Positions 9,795 to 18,545 are shown, counted from the first letter of the stretch. The stretch: DNA of 64,000 nucleotides from Clostridia bacterium (GCA_017396365.1 JAFQMD010000022.1:62001-126000), one strand, 5' to 3'. Program-made: numbers and translations. Notes: generated by a model from the sequence alone, not told the origin.

Positions 9795-10493
9795 ATGATA
9801 AACAGTTTACTCGAATACCAAAACGTTGACACAACTTTAAGAGATATTGAAGTTGCTCTTTCAAAAAGTGAAGAGAGAAAAAAGGCTAAATCCGCCCAAA
9901 ACTTTTTAAACGGCGCAAACGAAACTCTTGCAAAACTTGACCAAAGAGCAGAAGAACTCATTGCAAAGTATAACGGAGCAATTAAACTTTACGGTCAACT
10001 TTTAGAAGAGACTAAAGAGTACGACGGCATAGGGGATATGAACGACGATCAACTCTCTTACGTAAAGAAAAAGGCTCAAAGCCTTACAGAAGAGGTAAAC
10101 AATTTACTCTCGGCTATTGACGTTCTTTCAAAAGAGATTGAATCGGTTTTAAAAGAGTTTGCTCAACTTAGAGCGGACATAAAAAAAGCAAAGGCTCAAT
10201 ACGCCGAGTTTAGACCAAAATATGAAGAACTTAAGGCGTCGAAAGAAGGCGAAATGACTTCAATTAAGGCTAAACTTAAAAAACTTGAGTCGAAAATTGA
10301 TCCTGAAATTTTGGAAAAATACAAACAAAAGAGAAAGGATAAGATTTTCCCCGTTTTAAACGAGGCGCAAGAAATGAGTAAGCACGCTTATTGTAGATGC
10401 GGAACAGAACTCCCAGGAACGAGTTATATAAGTTTAAAGGGTGGAAATATCGTAGAATGTGAAAATTGTCACAGACTACTTTATCTTAAATAA
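9795..10493 (+). CDS. Coiled-coil protein with C-terminal C4 zinc ribbon
   Basis: 232 residues. Residues 1 to about 185 are heptad-like and rich in Lys/Glu/Ala/Leu, an antiparallel coiled coil. The C terminus contains CRCGTELPG and, after a short strand region, CENCHRLLY: four cysteines forming a zinc ribbon. This architecture (zf-RING_7/DUF164 type) is common directly downstream of nif3 in Gram-positives, as here. Ribosome-binding site AAAGGAG precedes ATG 9795. Proteins of this shape are suggested to bind nucleic acid or act as adaptors; function here is not known. Probably the last gene of the dgt-rpoD cluster; no clear terminator follows. Confidence 0.85.
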   Translation: MINSLLEYQNVDTTLRDIEVALSKSEERKKAKSAQNFLNGANETLAKLDQRAEELIAKYNGAIKLYGQLLEETKEYDGIGDMNDDQLSYVKKKAQSLTEEVNNLLSAIDVLSKEIESVLKEFAQLRADIKKAKAQYAEFRPKYEELKASKEGEMTSIKAKLKKLESKIDPEILEKYKQKRKDKIFPVLNEAQEMSKHAYCRCGTELPGTSYISLKGGNIVECENCHRLLYLK

Positions 10494-10557
10494 GACGGTT
10501 TTTTACTAAATCAATAGTACGCTATTTAAAGCAAACAATTAAACGAAGGGGAAAAAG

Positions 10558-12291
10558 ATGAAACTTAATTATAAAAAGACTATACTCGTTGGCTTTGCAT
10601 TCTTTTTGATATGCGCCTTTTGGCAAGCCTACGACAGTATAGTTCCTATGATGCTCGTAAACAGATTTGGTTTAAGTCAATTTTGGTCGGGCGTTATAAT
10701 GTCGATAGACAACGTTTTAGCAGTATTTTTATTACCGCTTTTCGGCGCTCTTTCAGATAAAAGCAAGTCGAAATTCGGAAGAAGAACTCCTTATATCGTT
10801 ATAGGAACGGTCGTTGCAGTAGTTGCGTTTTTCGGGCTTACGTTTACCGACAACGCTCAACTTGCAAAAATCGAAGCGAGTAGAGGTCCTGCTTTTTACG
10901 AACAAATTTTAGAAGGCAATTACACGATAACTAACGCCGAATACAATTCATTTACCGATAAAGGCGTTATTGACGAGAAATTGTCGGTTAAAGACTACGC
11001 GTCTAAAGTTGTAAAAAATAAGGCGTGGAAAGACCTTGACGAAAACGAGCAAGAAGAAGTTAAGTCTTGGTATAAGTCGATTAACGAGCAATATTTCAAA
11101 GATAAGAAATCTCCAGAGACAGTCTATTATTATAAAGACGGAACGTATCGTACCGTAGAAATTGAGGATGGAAAATACTACTACTTTGAAAACGGCGAAA
11201 AAGTTGAAGTCAAAAAGTCGGATACTAAAAACGCTTACACTAATTTAGTAACTCCTGCAATAAGCGGTTACGCATGGACGAAAACGACGCAAAACCCTAC
11301 GACGCTCGTGTTGTTCATTTGTCTGCTTTTAGTAACGTTGCTTGCAATGGCTACTTTCCGTTCGCCTGCGGTTGCGCTAATGCCCGACGTGACGATAAAG
11401 CCGTTGCGTTCGCAAGCAAACGCTATTATAAACCTTTTAGGAACTGCGGGTGGAATGCTCGTTTTAGTGCTCGGCATAGTGTTTGGAACTGGTAAAACTT
11501 ATAATCAAATGATGAGTTATACTTGGTTTGTAGGCGCGGTATGTTTGATAATGGTAGTGGGGCTCGTCGTCTTTATTTTAACCGTAAAGGAAAAAGCGTG
11601 GGCTGAAGAAATGCAAAATCAAACCAAACTTTTGGGAATTGATGATACGACCGACGAAGAAAAAGAAAAATCGGGCGATAGAAAACTTACTAAATCCGAA
11701 TTTACCAGTTTAATTTTGTTGCTTGCGTCCGTTGCTCTTTGGTTTATTGCGTACAATGCAGTAACGTCAAAGTATTCGCTTTACGCAACTAACGTTTTGC
11801 ATAAAGACTACAATACCACTTTACTTTTAGCGCAGGGCGCTGCTATCGTGGCTTATCTTCCAGTGGGCGCGTTAGCAAAGAAAATAGGTAGAAAAAAGAG
11901 TATTTTAGCGGGAATTATTATGCTTACTACTGCGTTTTTCGGCGCGATATTTATGAACGCAAATTCTCCCGTTTTAGTTTTAAACGTGCTGTTTGTTTTA
12001 GCGGGTATAGGCTGGGCTACGATAAACGTAAACTCATTCCCGATGGTAGTTGAACTTGCAAGCGGTAGTAACGTTGGCAAATATACAGGTTACTATTATA
12101 CGGCAAGTATGTCCGCGCAAATAATTACACCGATTTTGTCGGGCGCAATAATGGATATGGTTGGAAATATGCTCCCACTTTTCTATTATTCGACTATCTT
12201 TGCTTCGCTTGCTTTCGTAACTATGATTTTCGTAAAACACGGCGATAGTAAAAAAGTTTCGAAAGAAAAACAAGAAGTGGAAGAAAACTAA
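10558..12291 (+). CDS. MFS transporter with a large inserted loop (GPH/sucrose-carrier-like)
   Basis: 577 residues, about 12 membrane helices. The N-terminal half has FWQAYDSIVPMML, GVIMSIDNVLAVFLLPLFG and the MFS loop motif GALSDKSKSKFGRRTPYI, resembling glycoside/cation symporters and SLC45-like sucrose carriers. Between about residues 101 and 238 lies a polar, Tyr- and Lys-rich insert (for example VYYYKDGTYRTVEIEDGK) before helix 4; by topology it should face outside. The second half contains KKIGRKKSILAG, the repeat of the MFS motif. Start ATG 10558 follows GAAGGGG. Substrate is unknown. The stop overlaps that of convergent spmB by 4 bases. No confident promoter in 10494-10557. Confidence 0.87.
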   Translation: MKLNYKKTILVGFAFFLICAFWQAYDSIVPMMLVNRFGLSQFWSGVIMSIDNVLAVFLLPLFGALSDKSKSKFGRRTPYIVIGTVVAVVAFFGLTFTDNAQLAKIEASRGPAFYEQILEGNYTITNAEYNSFTDKGVIDEKLSVKDYASKVVKNKAWKDLDENEQEEVKSWYKSINEQYFKDKKSPETVYYYKDGTYRTVEIEDGKYYYFENGEKVEVKKSDTKNAYTNLVTPAISGYAWTKTTQNPTTLVLFICLLLVTLLAMATFRSPAVALMPDVTIKPLRSQANAIINLLGTAGGMLVLVLGIVFGTGKTYNQMMSYTWFVGAVCLIMVVGLVVFILTVKEKAWAEEMQNQTKLLGIDDTTDEEKEKSGDRKLTKSEFTSLILLLASVALWFIAYNAVTSKYSLYATNVLHKDYNTTLLLAQGAAIVAYLPVGALAKKIGRKKSILAGIIMLTTAFFGAIFMNANSPVLVLNVLFVLAGIGWATINVNSFPMVVELASGSNVGKYTGYYYTASMSAQIITPILSGAIMDMVGNMLPLFYYSTIFASLAFVTMIFVKHGDSKKVSKEKQEVEEN

Positions 12292-12800
12292 ATAAATCTA
12301 CAAATTAAACAGGCGAAAACTGTTGATATAAAGGTTGATACGAGCGATATTATTATCGGGTGCGTCAGCCTTTTTTCTTTTACTTTTGAAAAATAGACTG
12401 CGGATACGTAAAAGGTGGTTTCGGACGAGCCGAACACGGCGCACGCGCACCTTGCAACGTAACTGTCAACACCGTAAGTCGAAAAAACGTCGGTTAAAAC
12501 GGCAAGGCTACCGCTCCCCGAAAAAGGCTTTAAAATAACTATCGGAGCAATTTCTACGGGTATTTTAAGCAGTTTAAAAATAGGCGTCAATAGTTTAATC
12601 ACAAAGGTTGAAATGCCACTTACCGAAAATAATTCGGTCATTATAAAAACCGTTATAAGATAGGGGAGAATAGTTTTTACCGTAGTTAAACCGTTTAGCG
12701 CGCCGTGGCAAAAACTGTCGTAAATTTTAACTTTTTTTATCCAAGCGAAAAGCAATATAAAAACAAATATTAAAGGTAAAATATAGGCAAAACAACTCAT
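12288..12800 (-). CDS. spmB: Spore maturation protein B
   Basis: Integral membrane protein of the forespore/mother-cell system that in Bacillus promotes spore core dehydration together with SpmA. 170 residues, nearly all hydrophobic: helices near residues 5-22, 40-65, 80-100, 120-140 and 148-168. Family motifs include DSFCHGALNGLTTVKTILPYL, here split by position 28-48, and KPFSGSGSLAVL. Its start overlaps the spmA stop by 4 bases (ATGA on the minus strand). It converges on the MFS gene with a 4-base overlap and no terminator between. Evidence that this lineage makes endospores. Confidence 0.92.
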   Translation of the reverse strand: MSCFAYILPLIFVFILLFAWIKKVKIYDSFCHGALNGLTTVKTILPYLITVFIMTELFSVSGISTFVIKLLTPIFKLLKIPVEIAPIVILKPFSGSGSLAVLTDVFSTYGVDSYVARCACAVFGSSETTFYVSAVYFSKVKEKRLTHPIIISLVSTFISTVFACLICRFI

Positions 12801-13351
12801 TTCTTCACTCGCTTTTTGGTTAAAATATAAAGGGATATTCCTAAAACGGTTGATATTACGGTAGATATAAGCGACGGCAAAAATATATCGAAAGGCGAAA
12901 GAGAGTTAAAACTTTGCCTTAAAGAAATCACCGTCGTAGGAAGAATTTGAATACTCGTCGAGGCTATAATTAAAAGAATATTCGCGCCGTCGTAATTTTT
13001 TTCGTCGTATAAAAGTTTAACCGAATCAATTCCAGACGGGGTGGCAATTCCACCCATTCCAAGAAGGTTTGCGCTTAAATTTACTGCAATTTGGTTTTCG
13101 GTGTTTTTATTTTTGGGTTTAAAAAATTTTTTAATTATAGGTCTTAATAGGTTTGCAATTTTGTTGCAAAGTCCCGAGTCTTCAGCAACTTGTAAAAACC
13201 CCGACCACACGGCGTAAATCGCAATTAAATTTATGCCGAGCGCAACGCTTTTACTCGCGCCGTCCGTCATTGCTTTTAGCGCTGAGTTCGGGTTTAAAAA
13301 AGAAGTTAAAACTATTGAAAACAGTAAAATAAGGGTAAAAATTAAATTCAT
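12797..13351 (-). CDS. spmA: Spore maturation protein A
   Basis: Partner of SpmB, nucleoside-recognition (Gate) domain membrane protein. 184 residues with about four helices: 1-18, 36-56, 105-130 and 150-177. Contains GIATPSGIDSVKLL and LIAIYAVWSGFLQVAEDSGL, typical of the family. ATG at 13351 has no recognisable ribosome-binding site upstream on the minus strand. CATAAGTT ends 5 bases before the ATG and resembles a sporulation sigma-E -10, which would give an almost leaderless message; this is a weak guess. In Bacillus these genes are sigma-E dependent. Confidence 0.92.
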   Translation of the reverse strand: MNLIFTLILLFSIVLTSFLNPNSALKAMTDGASKSVALGINLIAIYAVWSGFLQVAEDSGLCNKIANLLRPIIKKFFKPKNKNTENQIAVNLSANLLGMGGIATPSGIDSVKLLYDEKNYDGANILLIIASTSIQILPTTVISLRQSFNSLSPFDIFLPSLISTVISTVLGISLYILTKKRVKK

Positions 13352-13385
13352 AGTCTAACTTATGTGCAAAACTTGGCTTTTATGT

Positions 13386-13414
13386 TTTACTTTTTAAAGT
13401 TTTTATTGTATAAT
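13386..13414 (+). promoter_or_regulatory. Sigma-A promoter of metG
   Basis: TTTACT (13386-13391), 17-nt spacer, TATAAT (13409-13414). Expected start near 13421, giving a leader of about 33 nt, too short for a T-box. The same TTTACT-17-TATAAT pair drives gyrB at 23405. Confidence 0.82.
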
Positions 13415-13453
13415 AAATACAATAAAATTGTAATCCGACTTTTGGAGGAATTT

Positions 13454-15397
13454 ATGAACGGTAAATACTATATTACGACTGCTATTGCTTACACTTCTTC
13501 AAAACCGCATATCGGCAATACTTACGAGGCGATTTTAGCCGATTCGATGGCAAGATTTAGAAGAAAACAAGGCTACGACGTCTTTTTCCAAACGGGAACT
13601 GACGAACACGGTCAAAAAATTGAAGAAAAGGCAAAACTTGCGGGAAAAACGCCAAAACAATACGTTGACGAAGTCTCTTCGGTAATTAAAGAAATTTGGC
13701 AAACTATGGACGTAAAATACGACAAGTTTATAAGAACGACTGACGAGTCTCACGAAAAGACCGTTCAAAAAATCTTCAAAAAGTTTTACGAACAAGGGGA
13801 TATTTATAAAGGCTCTTACGAGGGTTGGTATTGTACTCCGTGCGAGTCTTTTTGGACGGAAAGTCAACTCGTTGACGGTAAATGTCCCGACTGTGGAAGA
13901 GAAGTTAAAAAGGCGCACGAAGAGGCTTACTTTTTCAAGATGAGCAAATACGCTCAAAGGCTTATCGACCACATAAACGCAAATCCCGACTTTATCGTTC
14001 CCGTTTCAAGAAAAAACGAGATGATGAATAACTTTTTACTCCCGGGGCTTCAAGATTTATGCGTTTCAAGAACGTCGTTTAAGTGGGGTATTCCAGTTGA
14101 TTTTGACGATAGACACGTCGTTTACGTATGGCTCGACGCGTTGACTAACTATATAACGGGGCTTGACTTCGACGCGCAAGGAAATCACGGCGAACTTTAC
14201 AAAAAATACTGGCCTGCTGACGTACACGTAATCGGCAAGGATATAATTAGATTCCACACGATTTACTGGCCTATTTTCCTTATGGCAATGGGCGAGCCTC
14301 TTCCAAAGCAAGTTTTCGGTCATCCATGGCTTTTGCAAGAAGGTGGAAAGATGTCAAAGTCTAAGGGCAACGTTCTATACGCGGACGATTTAGCGTCTGT
14401 TTTTGGCGTTGACGCCGTTAGATATTACGTTTTAGACGGAATGCCGTTTGATAACGACGGTTTAGTTTCTTGGACTCTTATGACTGAGAAAATAAACGCC
14501 GAACTCGCCAATGTTTACGGTAATTTGGTCAAGAGAACTATATCTATGACTAATAAATATTTCGGCGGTATAGTTGAGAAGAGCGGAGCGCAAGAGCCTA
14601 TCGACGACGAACTTAAAAATCTTGCAACGTCAACCTATAAAAAAGTTTGCGCGTTTATGGACGAATGTAAAATTGCCGACGCAATCGATAGCGTGTTCAC
14701 TTTGCTTAGAAGAGCAAACAAATATATCGACGAAACTGCGCCTTGGATACTTGCAAAAGACGAAGCGACTTTGCCAAGACTTAAAGAAGTAATGTACAAC
14801 CTTACCGAAGTTTTGGTTATGGCAAGCAGTATGTTAGAGCCGTTTATGCCAAGCGCAACTAAGGAAGTTTTAGAAGAACTTAACACCGAGTCGAGAGATT
14901 ACGATAAGTTGGGCGAATTCGGTTTATATCCAAACGGAAACAAAGTTACTGAAGAGCCAAAGACCATTTTTGCAAGGCTTGACGTAAACGAAGTTTTGAA
15001 AAAAGCAGATGAAATTGCTCAAAAATACCTTGTAAAAGAAGACAAAAAGGAAAACAAAATGGAAAAATTACCTGAAATTACTATTGAAGATTTTGCAAAA
15101 ATTCAATTTAAGACTGCGCTCGTTACAGAATGCGTAAAAGTTGAAAAATCTAAAAAACTTTTAAAACTCACCTTAAAGGTTGGCGACGAAGTTAGAACTG
15201 TTGCAAGCGGTATAGCAGAGTATTACACTCCTGAAGAAATGGTAGGCAAAAAAGTTGTTCTCGTCTATAATTTAAAGCCTGCAAAACTTTGCGGTGTTGA
15301 AAGTCAAGGTATGATTTTATGCGCTGAAAAGGACGGAAAGGTAAAAGTCGTAAGTCCTGAAGACGCAACTCTTGCCGACGGAGCAACGGTTAGATAA
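13454..15397 (+). CDS. metG: Methionyl-tRNA synthetase
   Basis: Charges tRNA-Met. Start set at ATG 13454, 5 bases after GGAGGA (13444-13449); an in-frame ATG at 13364 lies upstream of the promoter. 647 residues. Class I HIGH-type motif SSKPHIGNTYE, zinc knuckle CTPCESF ... CPDCGRE, and KMSKS at residues 299-303. A linker leads to a C-terminal EMAPII-like tRNA-binding domain (about 545-647) with motif VGKKVVLVYNLKPAKLCGVE and SQGMIL. This dimerising-domain form is the usual Firmicutes MetG. tatD starts 1 base after the stop, the standard metG-tatD-rsmA order. Confidence 0.97.
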   Translation: MNGKYYITTAIAYTSSKPHIGNTYEAILADSMARFRRKQGYDVFFQTGTDEHGQKIEEKAKLAGKTPKQYVDEVSSVIKEIWQTMDVKYDKFIRTTDESHEKTVQKIFKKFYEQGDIYKGSYEGWYCTPCESFWTESQLVDGKCPDCGREVKKAHEEAYFFKMSKYAQRLIDHINANPDFIVPVSRKNEMMNNFLLPGLQDLCVSRTSFKWGIPVDFDDRHVVYVWLDALTNYITGLDFDAQGNHGELYKKYWPADVHVIGKDIIRFHTIYWPIFLMAMGEPLPKQVFGHPWLLQEGGKMSKSKGNVLYADDLASVFGVDAVRYYVLDGMPFDNDGLVSWTLMTEKINAELANVYGNLVKRTISMTNKYFGGIVEKSGAQEPIDDELKNLATSTYKKVCAFMDECKIADAIDSVFTLLRRANKYIDETAPWILAKDEATLPRLKEVMYNLTEVLVMASSMLEPFMPSATKEVLEELNTESRDYDKLGEFGLYPNGNKVTEEPKTIFARLDVNEVLKKADEIAQKYLVKEDKKENKMEKLPEITIEDFAKIQFKTALVTECVKVEKSKKLLKLTLKVGDEVRTVASGIAEYYTPEEMVGKKVVLVYNLKPAKLCGVESQGMILCAEKDGKVKVVSPEDATLADGATVR

Positions 15398-15398
15398 T

Positions 15399-16163
15399 AT
15401 GTACGTTGACGCGCACGCGCACCTTTGCGACGGCAAGTATCAAGGGGATATTGAAACCCTTGTAAATAAATATAGAGAAGTCGGAGTTGAACTCGTTATA
15501 AATTCGGGATACGATTTGCCGTCTTCTATGCTCGTTATGCAAAATAGTGAAAAATATGGCGATATGTTTTTTACTGCAGGCGTTCATCCGGACGAGGCAA
15601 AAACGCTCGATAATCGCTCTATAGACCGATTAATTGAAATTGTACGGCATAAAAAATGCGTTGGCGTAGGCGAGATAGGGTTTGATTTTTACTGGAATAA
15701 ATCTACTGAAGAAGAGCAAATCTTCGCCTTTGAAAAACAAATGGAAATTGCAGACCATTTAAACCTTCCTTTCGTCGTTCACTCGCGCGACGCGTCTAAA
15801 AAGACGGTAGATTTTTTAAAAGACAGAAAGAGTTTAATAAAGCGTGGTTTTTTGATGCACTGTTATAGCGAAAGCGCGGAAACTGCGAAGATTTATCAAG
15901 ACCTTGGCGGATATTTTTCTTTCGGCGGTGTAATCACTTTTAAAAACGCTAAAAAGGGCGACGTTATAAAAAGTATCGATAAAGATAGAATTTTAACTGA
16001 AACCGATTGTCCGTACCTTGCTCCACACCCTTTTAGAGGGACTTTAAACGACAGTTCAAAGGTCGTTTACGTTACTAAAAAGATATCTGAAATTTGGGAT
16101 AAGAGCGAAGAAGAAACGGCAAAGATAATACGCGAGAATACAAGGAGACTTTTTGGCGTATGA
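15399..16163 (+). CDS. tatD: TatD family metal-dependent DNase
   Basis: TIM-barrel hydrolase with 3'-5' exonuclease activity in characterised homologues. Start taken at ATG 15399 because the protein then begins MYVDAHAHL, the HxH metal site; an upstream TTG at 15372 would overlap metG. 255 residues, normal. Further ligands: Glu in GEIGFDFYW, His in FVVHSRDA, His in MHCYSES and Asp in TETDCPYL. No Shine-Dalgarno is evident, so translation may be coupled to metG. Overlaps the following radical SAM gene by 4 bases. Confidence 0.95.
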   Translation: MYVDAHAHLCDGKYQGDIETLVNKYREVGVELVINSGYDLPSSMLVMQNSEKYGDMFFTAGVHPDEAKTLDNRSIDRLIEIVRHKKCVGVGEIGFDFYWNKSTEEEQIFAFEKQMEIADHLNLPFVVHSRDASKKTVDFLKDRKSLIKRGFLMHCYSESAETAKIYQDLGGYFSFGGVITFKNAKKGDVIKSIDKDRILTETDCPYLAPHPFRGTLNDSSKVVYVTKKISEIWDKSEEETAKIIRENTRRLFGV

Positions 16164-16765
16164 AAGACACTTACGTCTATGAACTTGACGGAAATTTATA
16201 CGTAAATCTTACTAATCGTTGTTCAAACGATTGTAAATTTTGCGTCAGAAACGGCAAAACTTCATATTACGGGCATAAACTTTGGCTCTCTAAAGAGCCG
16301 ACCGCAGAGGACGTAATAAACGCTATCGGCGATAAAAATTGTAATGAAGTAGTATTTTGCGGTTTTGGAGAACCCACTTTTAGAGTGAGAGAAATAGTAA
16401 AAATTGCTAAATGTTTAAAAGAGAAGGGCTATAAAACAAGGCTCAACACTAACGGACACGGCAATTTGATAAACGGCGAAGATATTACGGCTTATTTCGT
16501 AGGGTTAATAGATAGGGTAAACGTGAGTTTAAACGCCCCGTCTCGCGACGAGTATTTTGACGTTTGTCGCCCCGTCTTTGGAGAAACCGCATTTGACGAA
16601 CTTATTGATTTTGCTAAAAAATGCAAGGAAAAGGGTATAGAAGTTAATTTTTCAGTCGTTGATTGCATAGGTGAAAAGAAAGTAAATAAATGTAAAAAAC
16701 TTGCCAAAGAGGTCGGAGTGCCTTTAAGGGTAAGAGAGATGATAGAGGATTCGGATGCAACTTAA
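16160..16765 (+). CDS. TatD-associated radical SAM protein
   Basis: 201 residues. The N terminus has NLTNRCSNDCKFCVRNGK, the CxxxCxxC cluster that binds the 4Fe-4S and SAM, followed by CGFGEPTFR (the GxGEPT motif) and LNTNGHGNL. Matches the small radical SAM family found next to tatD in many Clostridia (the TatD-linked rSAM group). The SPASM extension is absent. Start ATGA overlap with tatD implies translational coupling, and the 3' end overlaps rsmA by 11 bases. Substrate is unknown; the context suggests a nucleic acid or RNA-modification role, which is inference. Confidence 0.88.
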   Translation: MKDTYVYELDGNLYVNLTNRCSNDCKFCVRNGKTSYYGHKLWLSKEPTAEDVINAIGDKNCNEVVFCGFGEPTFRVREIVKIAKCLKEKGYKTRLNTNGHGNLINGEDITAYFVGLIDRVNVSLNAPSRDEYFDVCRPVFGETAFDELIDFAKKCKEKGIEVNFSVVDCIGEKKVNKCKKLAKEVGVPLRVREMIEDSDAT

Positions 16766-17594
16766 AGAAGTTCTTATAAAAAACGGATTTCATTTTAATA
16801 AAAGATACGGTCAAAATTTTTTGACGGATACTAATCTTTTGCGTTCTATCGTAGAAAAGGCGGGTATAACTGAAAACGATACGGTAGTAGAGATAGGCGT
16901 AGGCGGTGGTACGCTCACTAGGGCTATTGCTGAAAAAGCAAAGAGAGTTATAGGTTTTGAAATAGACCTAAACTTAAAGCCCGTTTTAGCCGAAACGCTG
17001 TCTGACCTTGAAAACGTCGAGATAATTTATAAAGACGTTATGAAGATGAAAACCGAAGATATCGAAACTTTAATAGGCGGAAGATTCTCTGTGGTTGCAA
17101 ACTTGCCTTATTATATTACTACGCCTATTTTAATGAAATTTATTGAAGAGAGCGATATGGTTGACAGTATAACCGTAACCGTTCAAGAAGAGGTCGCAGA
17201 TAGGCTTTGCGCAAGGGCAGGAAGTAGCGAATACGGCGCTATAACCGCTTCGGTTGACGCAGTTGGTAACGCTCAAAAGATAATGAGAATTGACCGCAAG
17301 ATGTTTTATCCTGCGCCAAACGTCGATAGCGCTGTCGTAAAGATTGATATTGATAAAAACAAATATAATATTAAGGATATGCTTTTATTTAGGGCAGTGG
17401 TTAGATGCGCCTTTTTAAGTAGAAGAAAAACGCTTGTAAACAATCTTATGATGTATTTCAAAATTGACAGAAAGACTGCGGAAGAGATAGTTTTAAACGT
17501 CAAGGGCGACGCGTCGGTAAGGGGAGAAGTTTTAAACACTTTAGACTTTGTCAATTTACAAGAAGAGATATTGAAAAGAAATATAAAATTTTAA
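16755..17594 (+). CDS. rsmA: 16S rRNA (adenine(1518)-N6/adenine(1519)-N6)-dimethyltransferase
   Basis: KsgA: dimethylates two adjacent adenines near the 3' end of 16S rRNA during 30S maturation. 279 residues, normal. Motifs: KRYGQNFLTD at the N terminus, SAM-binding VEIGVGGGTLTRAI, acidic motif GFEIDLNL, and catalytic NLPYYITTPI. C-terminal domain present with SRRKTLVNNL. Start ATG 16755 lies inside the end of the radical SAM gene. Transcription probably ends at the hairpin at 17598. Confidence 0.97.
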   Translation: MQLKEVLIKNGFHFNKRYGQNFLTDTNLLRSIVEKAGITENDTVVEIGVGGGTLTRAIAEKAKRVIGFEIDLNLKPVLAETLSDLENVEIIYKDVMKMKTEDIETLIGGRFSVVANLPYYITTPILMKFIEESDMVDSITVTVQEEVADRLCARAGSSEYGAITASVDAVGNAQKIMRIDRKMFYPAPNVDSAVVKIDIDKNKYNIKDMLLFRAVVRCAFLSRRKTLVNNLMMYFKIDRKTAEEIVLNVKGDASVRGEVLNTLDFVNLQEEILKRNIKF

Positions 17595-17597
17595 GTA

Positions 17598-17626
17598 AAA
17601 CGCCGTCGATTTTTCCGACGGCGTTT
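17598..17626 (+). terminator. Terminator-like hairpin after rsmA
   Basis: AAACGCCGTCG (17598-17608) pairs with CGACGGCGTTT (17616-17626), 7-nt loop. The T tract is short and partly inside the stem, so efficiency is uncertain. Confidence 0.65.
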
Positions 17627-17705
17627 AATCGTTTAGGTAAAACGTGTACATTTTAAACGCCTTTTTGCATATATTGAAATGAGAATAAAAAAAGGAGGTT
17701 TAAAG

Positions 17706-18350
17706 ATGTCTTTCTTTACAAATAATCCAACGGATAGATGTCCCGGAAGAATAACGGGTAACCCTGTAAACGGACTTTGCGAAAGGGTTTGTATTCAAGC
17801 GCAAAAGGTTTTCGACGCGTGTATTAGACAAATGCAAGTTGACGGTATCAACTTGCCACTTGAAAACGTTACGCCTGCAAATCCGACCTATCCGCTTACT
17901 TTCGTAAGCGCGAGAAGTACGTCAACTACGGGCGTAATTACCGATTTACAAGTCGATAGATTGCCAGATAGGCGTAGATTTGCAAGAGTTCAAGCGACCG
18001 TTTCCGTACCCGTTGAAGTTTTATATACGGATGCAAACGGCGTTGCGGGAACTGCTACTTCTACAATGTCTTTTACCCAAGATATTATTATGTACGTGCC
18101 TGAACCGTCAATCGTTCCGTTCGACGTCGTTGCCGTGGTTTCCGTAGTTGCTCCCGACGGTGTTTTCGTTGACGGGGACACTCCGTCTTTTACCGTCTCT
18201 GGATGCGTTACGATTATTATGAAAGTGATAATGACGGTTGAACTTTTAGTTCCGTCTTACGGCTACGCTCAAATTCCGCAATGTCAAGAATACGCGCAAG
18301 ACGTTTGCTCGGGATTTTTTGATCTACCGCTTTACCCAAATAATACATAA
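17706..18350 (+). CDS. Conserved clostridial protein of unknown function, beta-rich, with very strong RBS
   Basis: 214 residues from ATG 17706, 5 bases after AAAAAAGGAGGT, the strongest ribosome-binding site in the window. No signal peptide or membrane helix. N terminus CPGRITGNPVNGLCERVCIQ has three cysteines; the middle is Val/Thr/Pro-rich and probably beta-sheet (for example RRRFARVQATVSVPVEVLY); the end PQCQEYAQDVCSGFFDLPLY has two more cysteines. I recall similar unnamed proteins in Clostridia but no assigned function. Position next to rsmA and close to yabP/yabQ, with the cysteine pattern, makes a spore-layer protein possible; this is speculation. A strong terminator follows at 18421. 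Confidence 0.85.
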   Translation: MSFFTNNPTDRCPGRITGNPVNGLCERVCIQAQKVFDACIRQMQVDGINLPLENVTPANPTYPLTFVSARSTSTTGVITDLQVDRLPDRRRFARVQATVSVPVEVLYTDANGVAGTATSTMSFTQDIIMYVPEPSIVPFDVVAVVSVVAPDGVFVDGDTPSFTVSGCVTIIMKVIMTVELLVPSYGYAQIPQCQEYAQDVCSGFFDLPLYPNNT

Positions 18351-18371
18351 AGCAAAAAGTGCCGAAAATCA

Positions 18372-18389
18372 ACTTATAGGCTAACTTTT
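18372..18389 (-). repeat. 18-bp repeat, copy 1 (inverted relative to copy at 28091)
   Basis: On the minus strand reads AAAAGTTAGCCTATAAGT, then one different base and GATT. The same 18 bases plus GATT occur in + orientation at 28091-28113, just after gyrA. Lies 22 bases after the preceding stop codon. Role unknown; chance is possible. Confidence 0.6.
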
Positions 18390-18420
18390 GTTTTTTTCTT
18401 GCCATTAAAAATTAAATAGT

Positions 18421-18498
18421 AAAGCCCTGTTTTATACCTCTCGGTTTTAAAGTTTTTGCGTTAAAACCTAAAAAGGTATAAAATAGGCGCTTTTTTTT
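18421..18498 (+). terminator. Long rho-independent terminator
   Basis: Outer stem AAAGC/CCTGTTTTATACCT against AGGTATAAAATAGG/GCTTT with one bulge and one G-U pair; inner stem GGTTTTAA against TTAAAACC; then a run of T. It ends the transcript of the unknown 214-residue protein. Confidence 0.85.
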
Positions 18499-18522
18499 GT
18501 TAAAATTTATTTAAAACAACTT

Positions 18523-18542
18523 TTTTACTACAAGTAGTAAAA
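18523..18542. promoter_or_regulatory. Perfect palindrome upstream of a promoter, possible operator
   Basis: TTTTACTAC, AA, GTAGTAAAA: a perfect 9-bp inverted repeat with a 2-nt centre. It ends 3 bases before the -35 box at 18546, a position typical of a dimeric regulator site. No regulator gene lies next to it. Confidence 0.45.
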
Positions 18543-18545
18543 CGC

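Noticed and set aside
15372..15398. Upstream TTG start for tatD
   Set aside because: Would overlap metG and add residues absent from TatD proteins; ATG at 15399 gives the standard N terminus.
18217..18405. 62-codon antisense frame ending in a lysine-rich start (MARKKQKLAYKL)
   Set aside because: Overlaps the 3' end of the sense gene, no ribosome-binding site, no recognisable protein features beyond chance.
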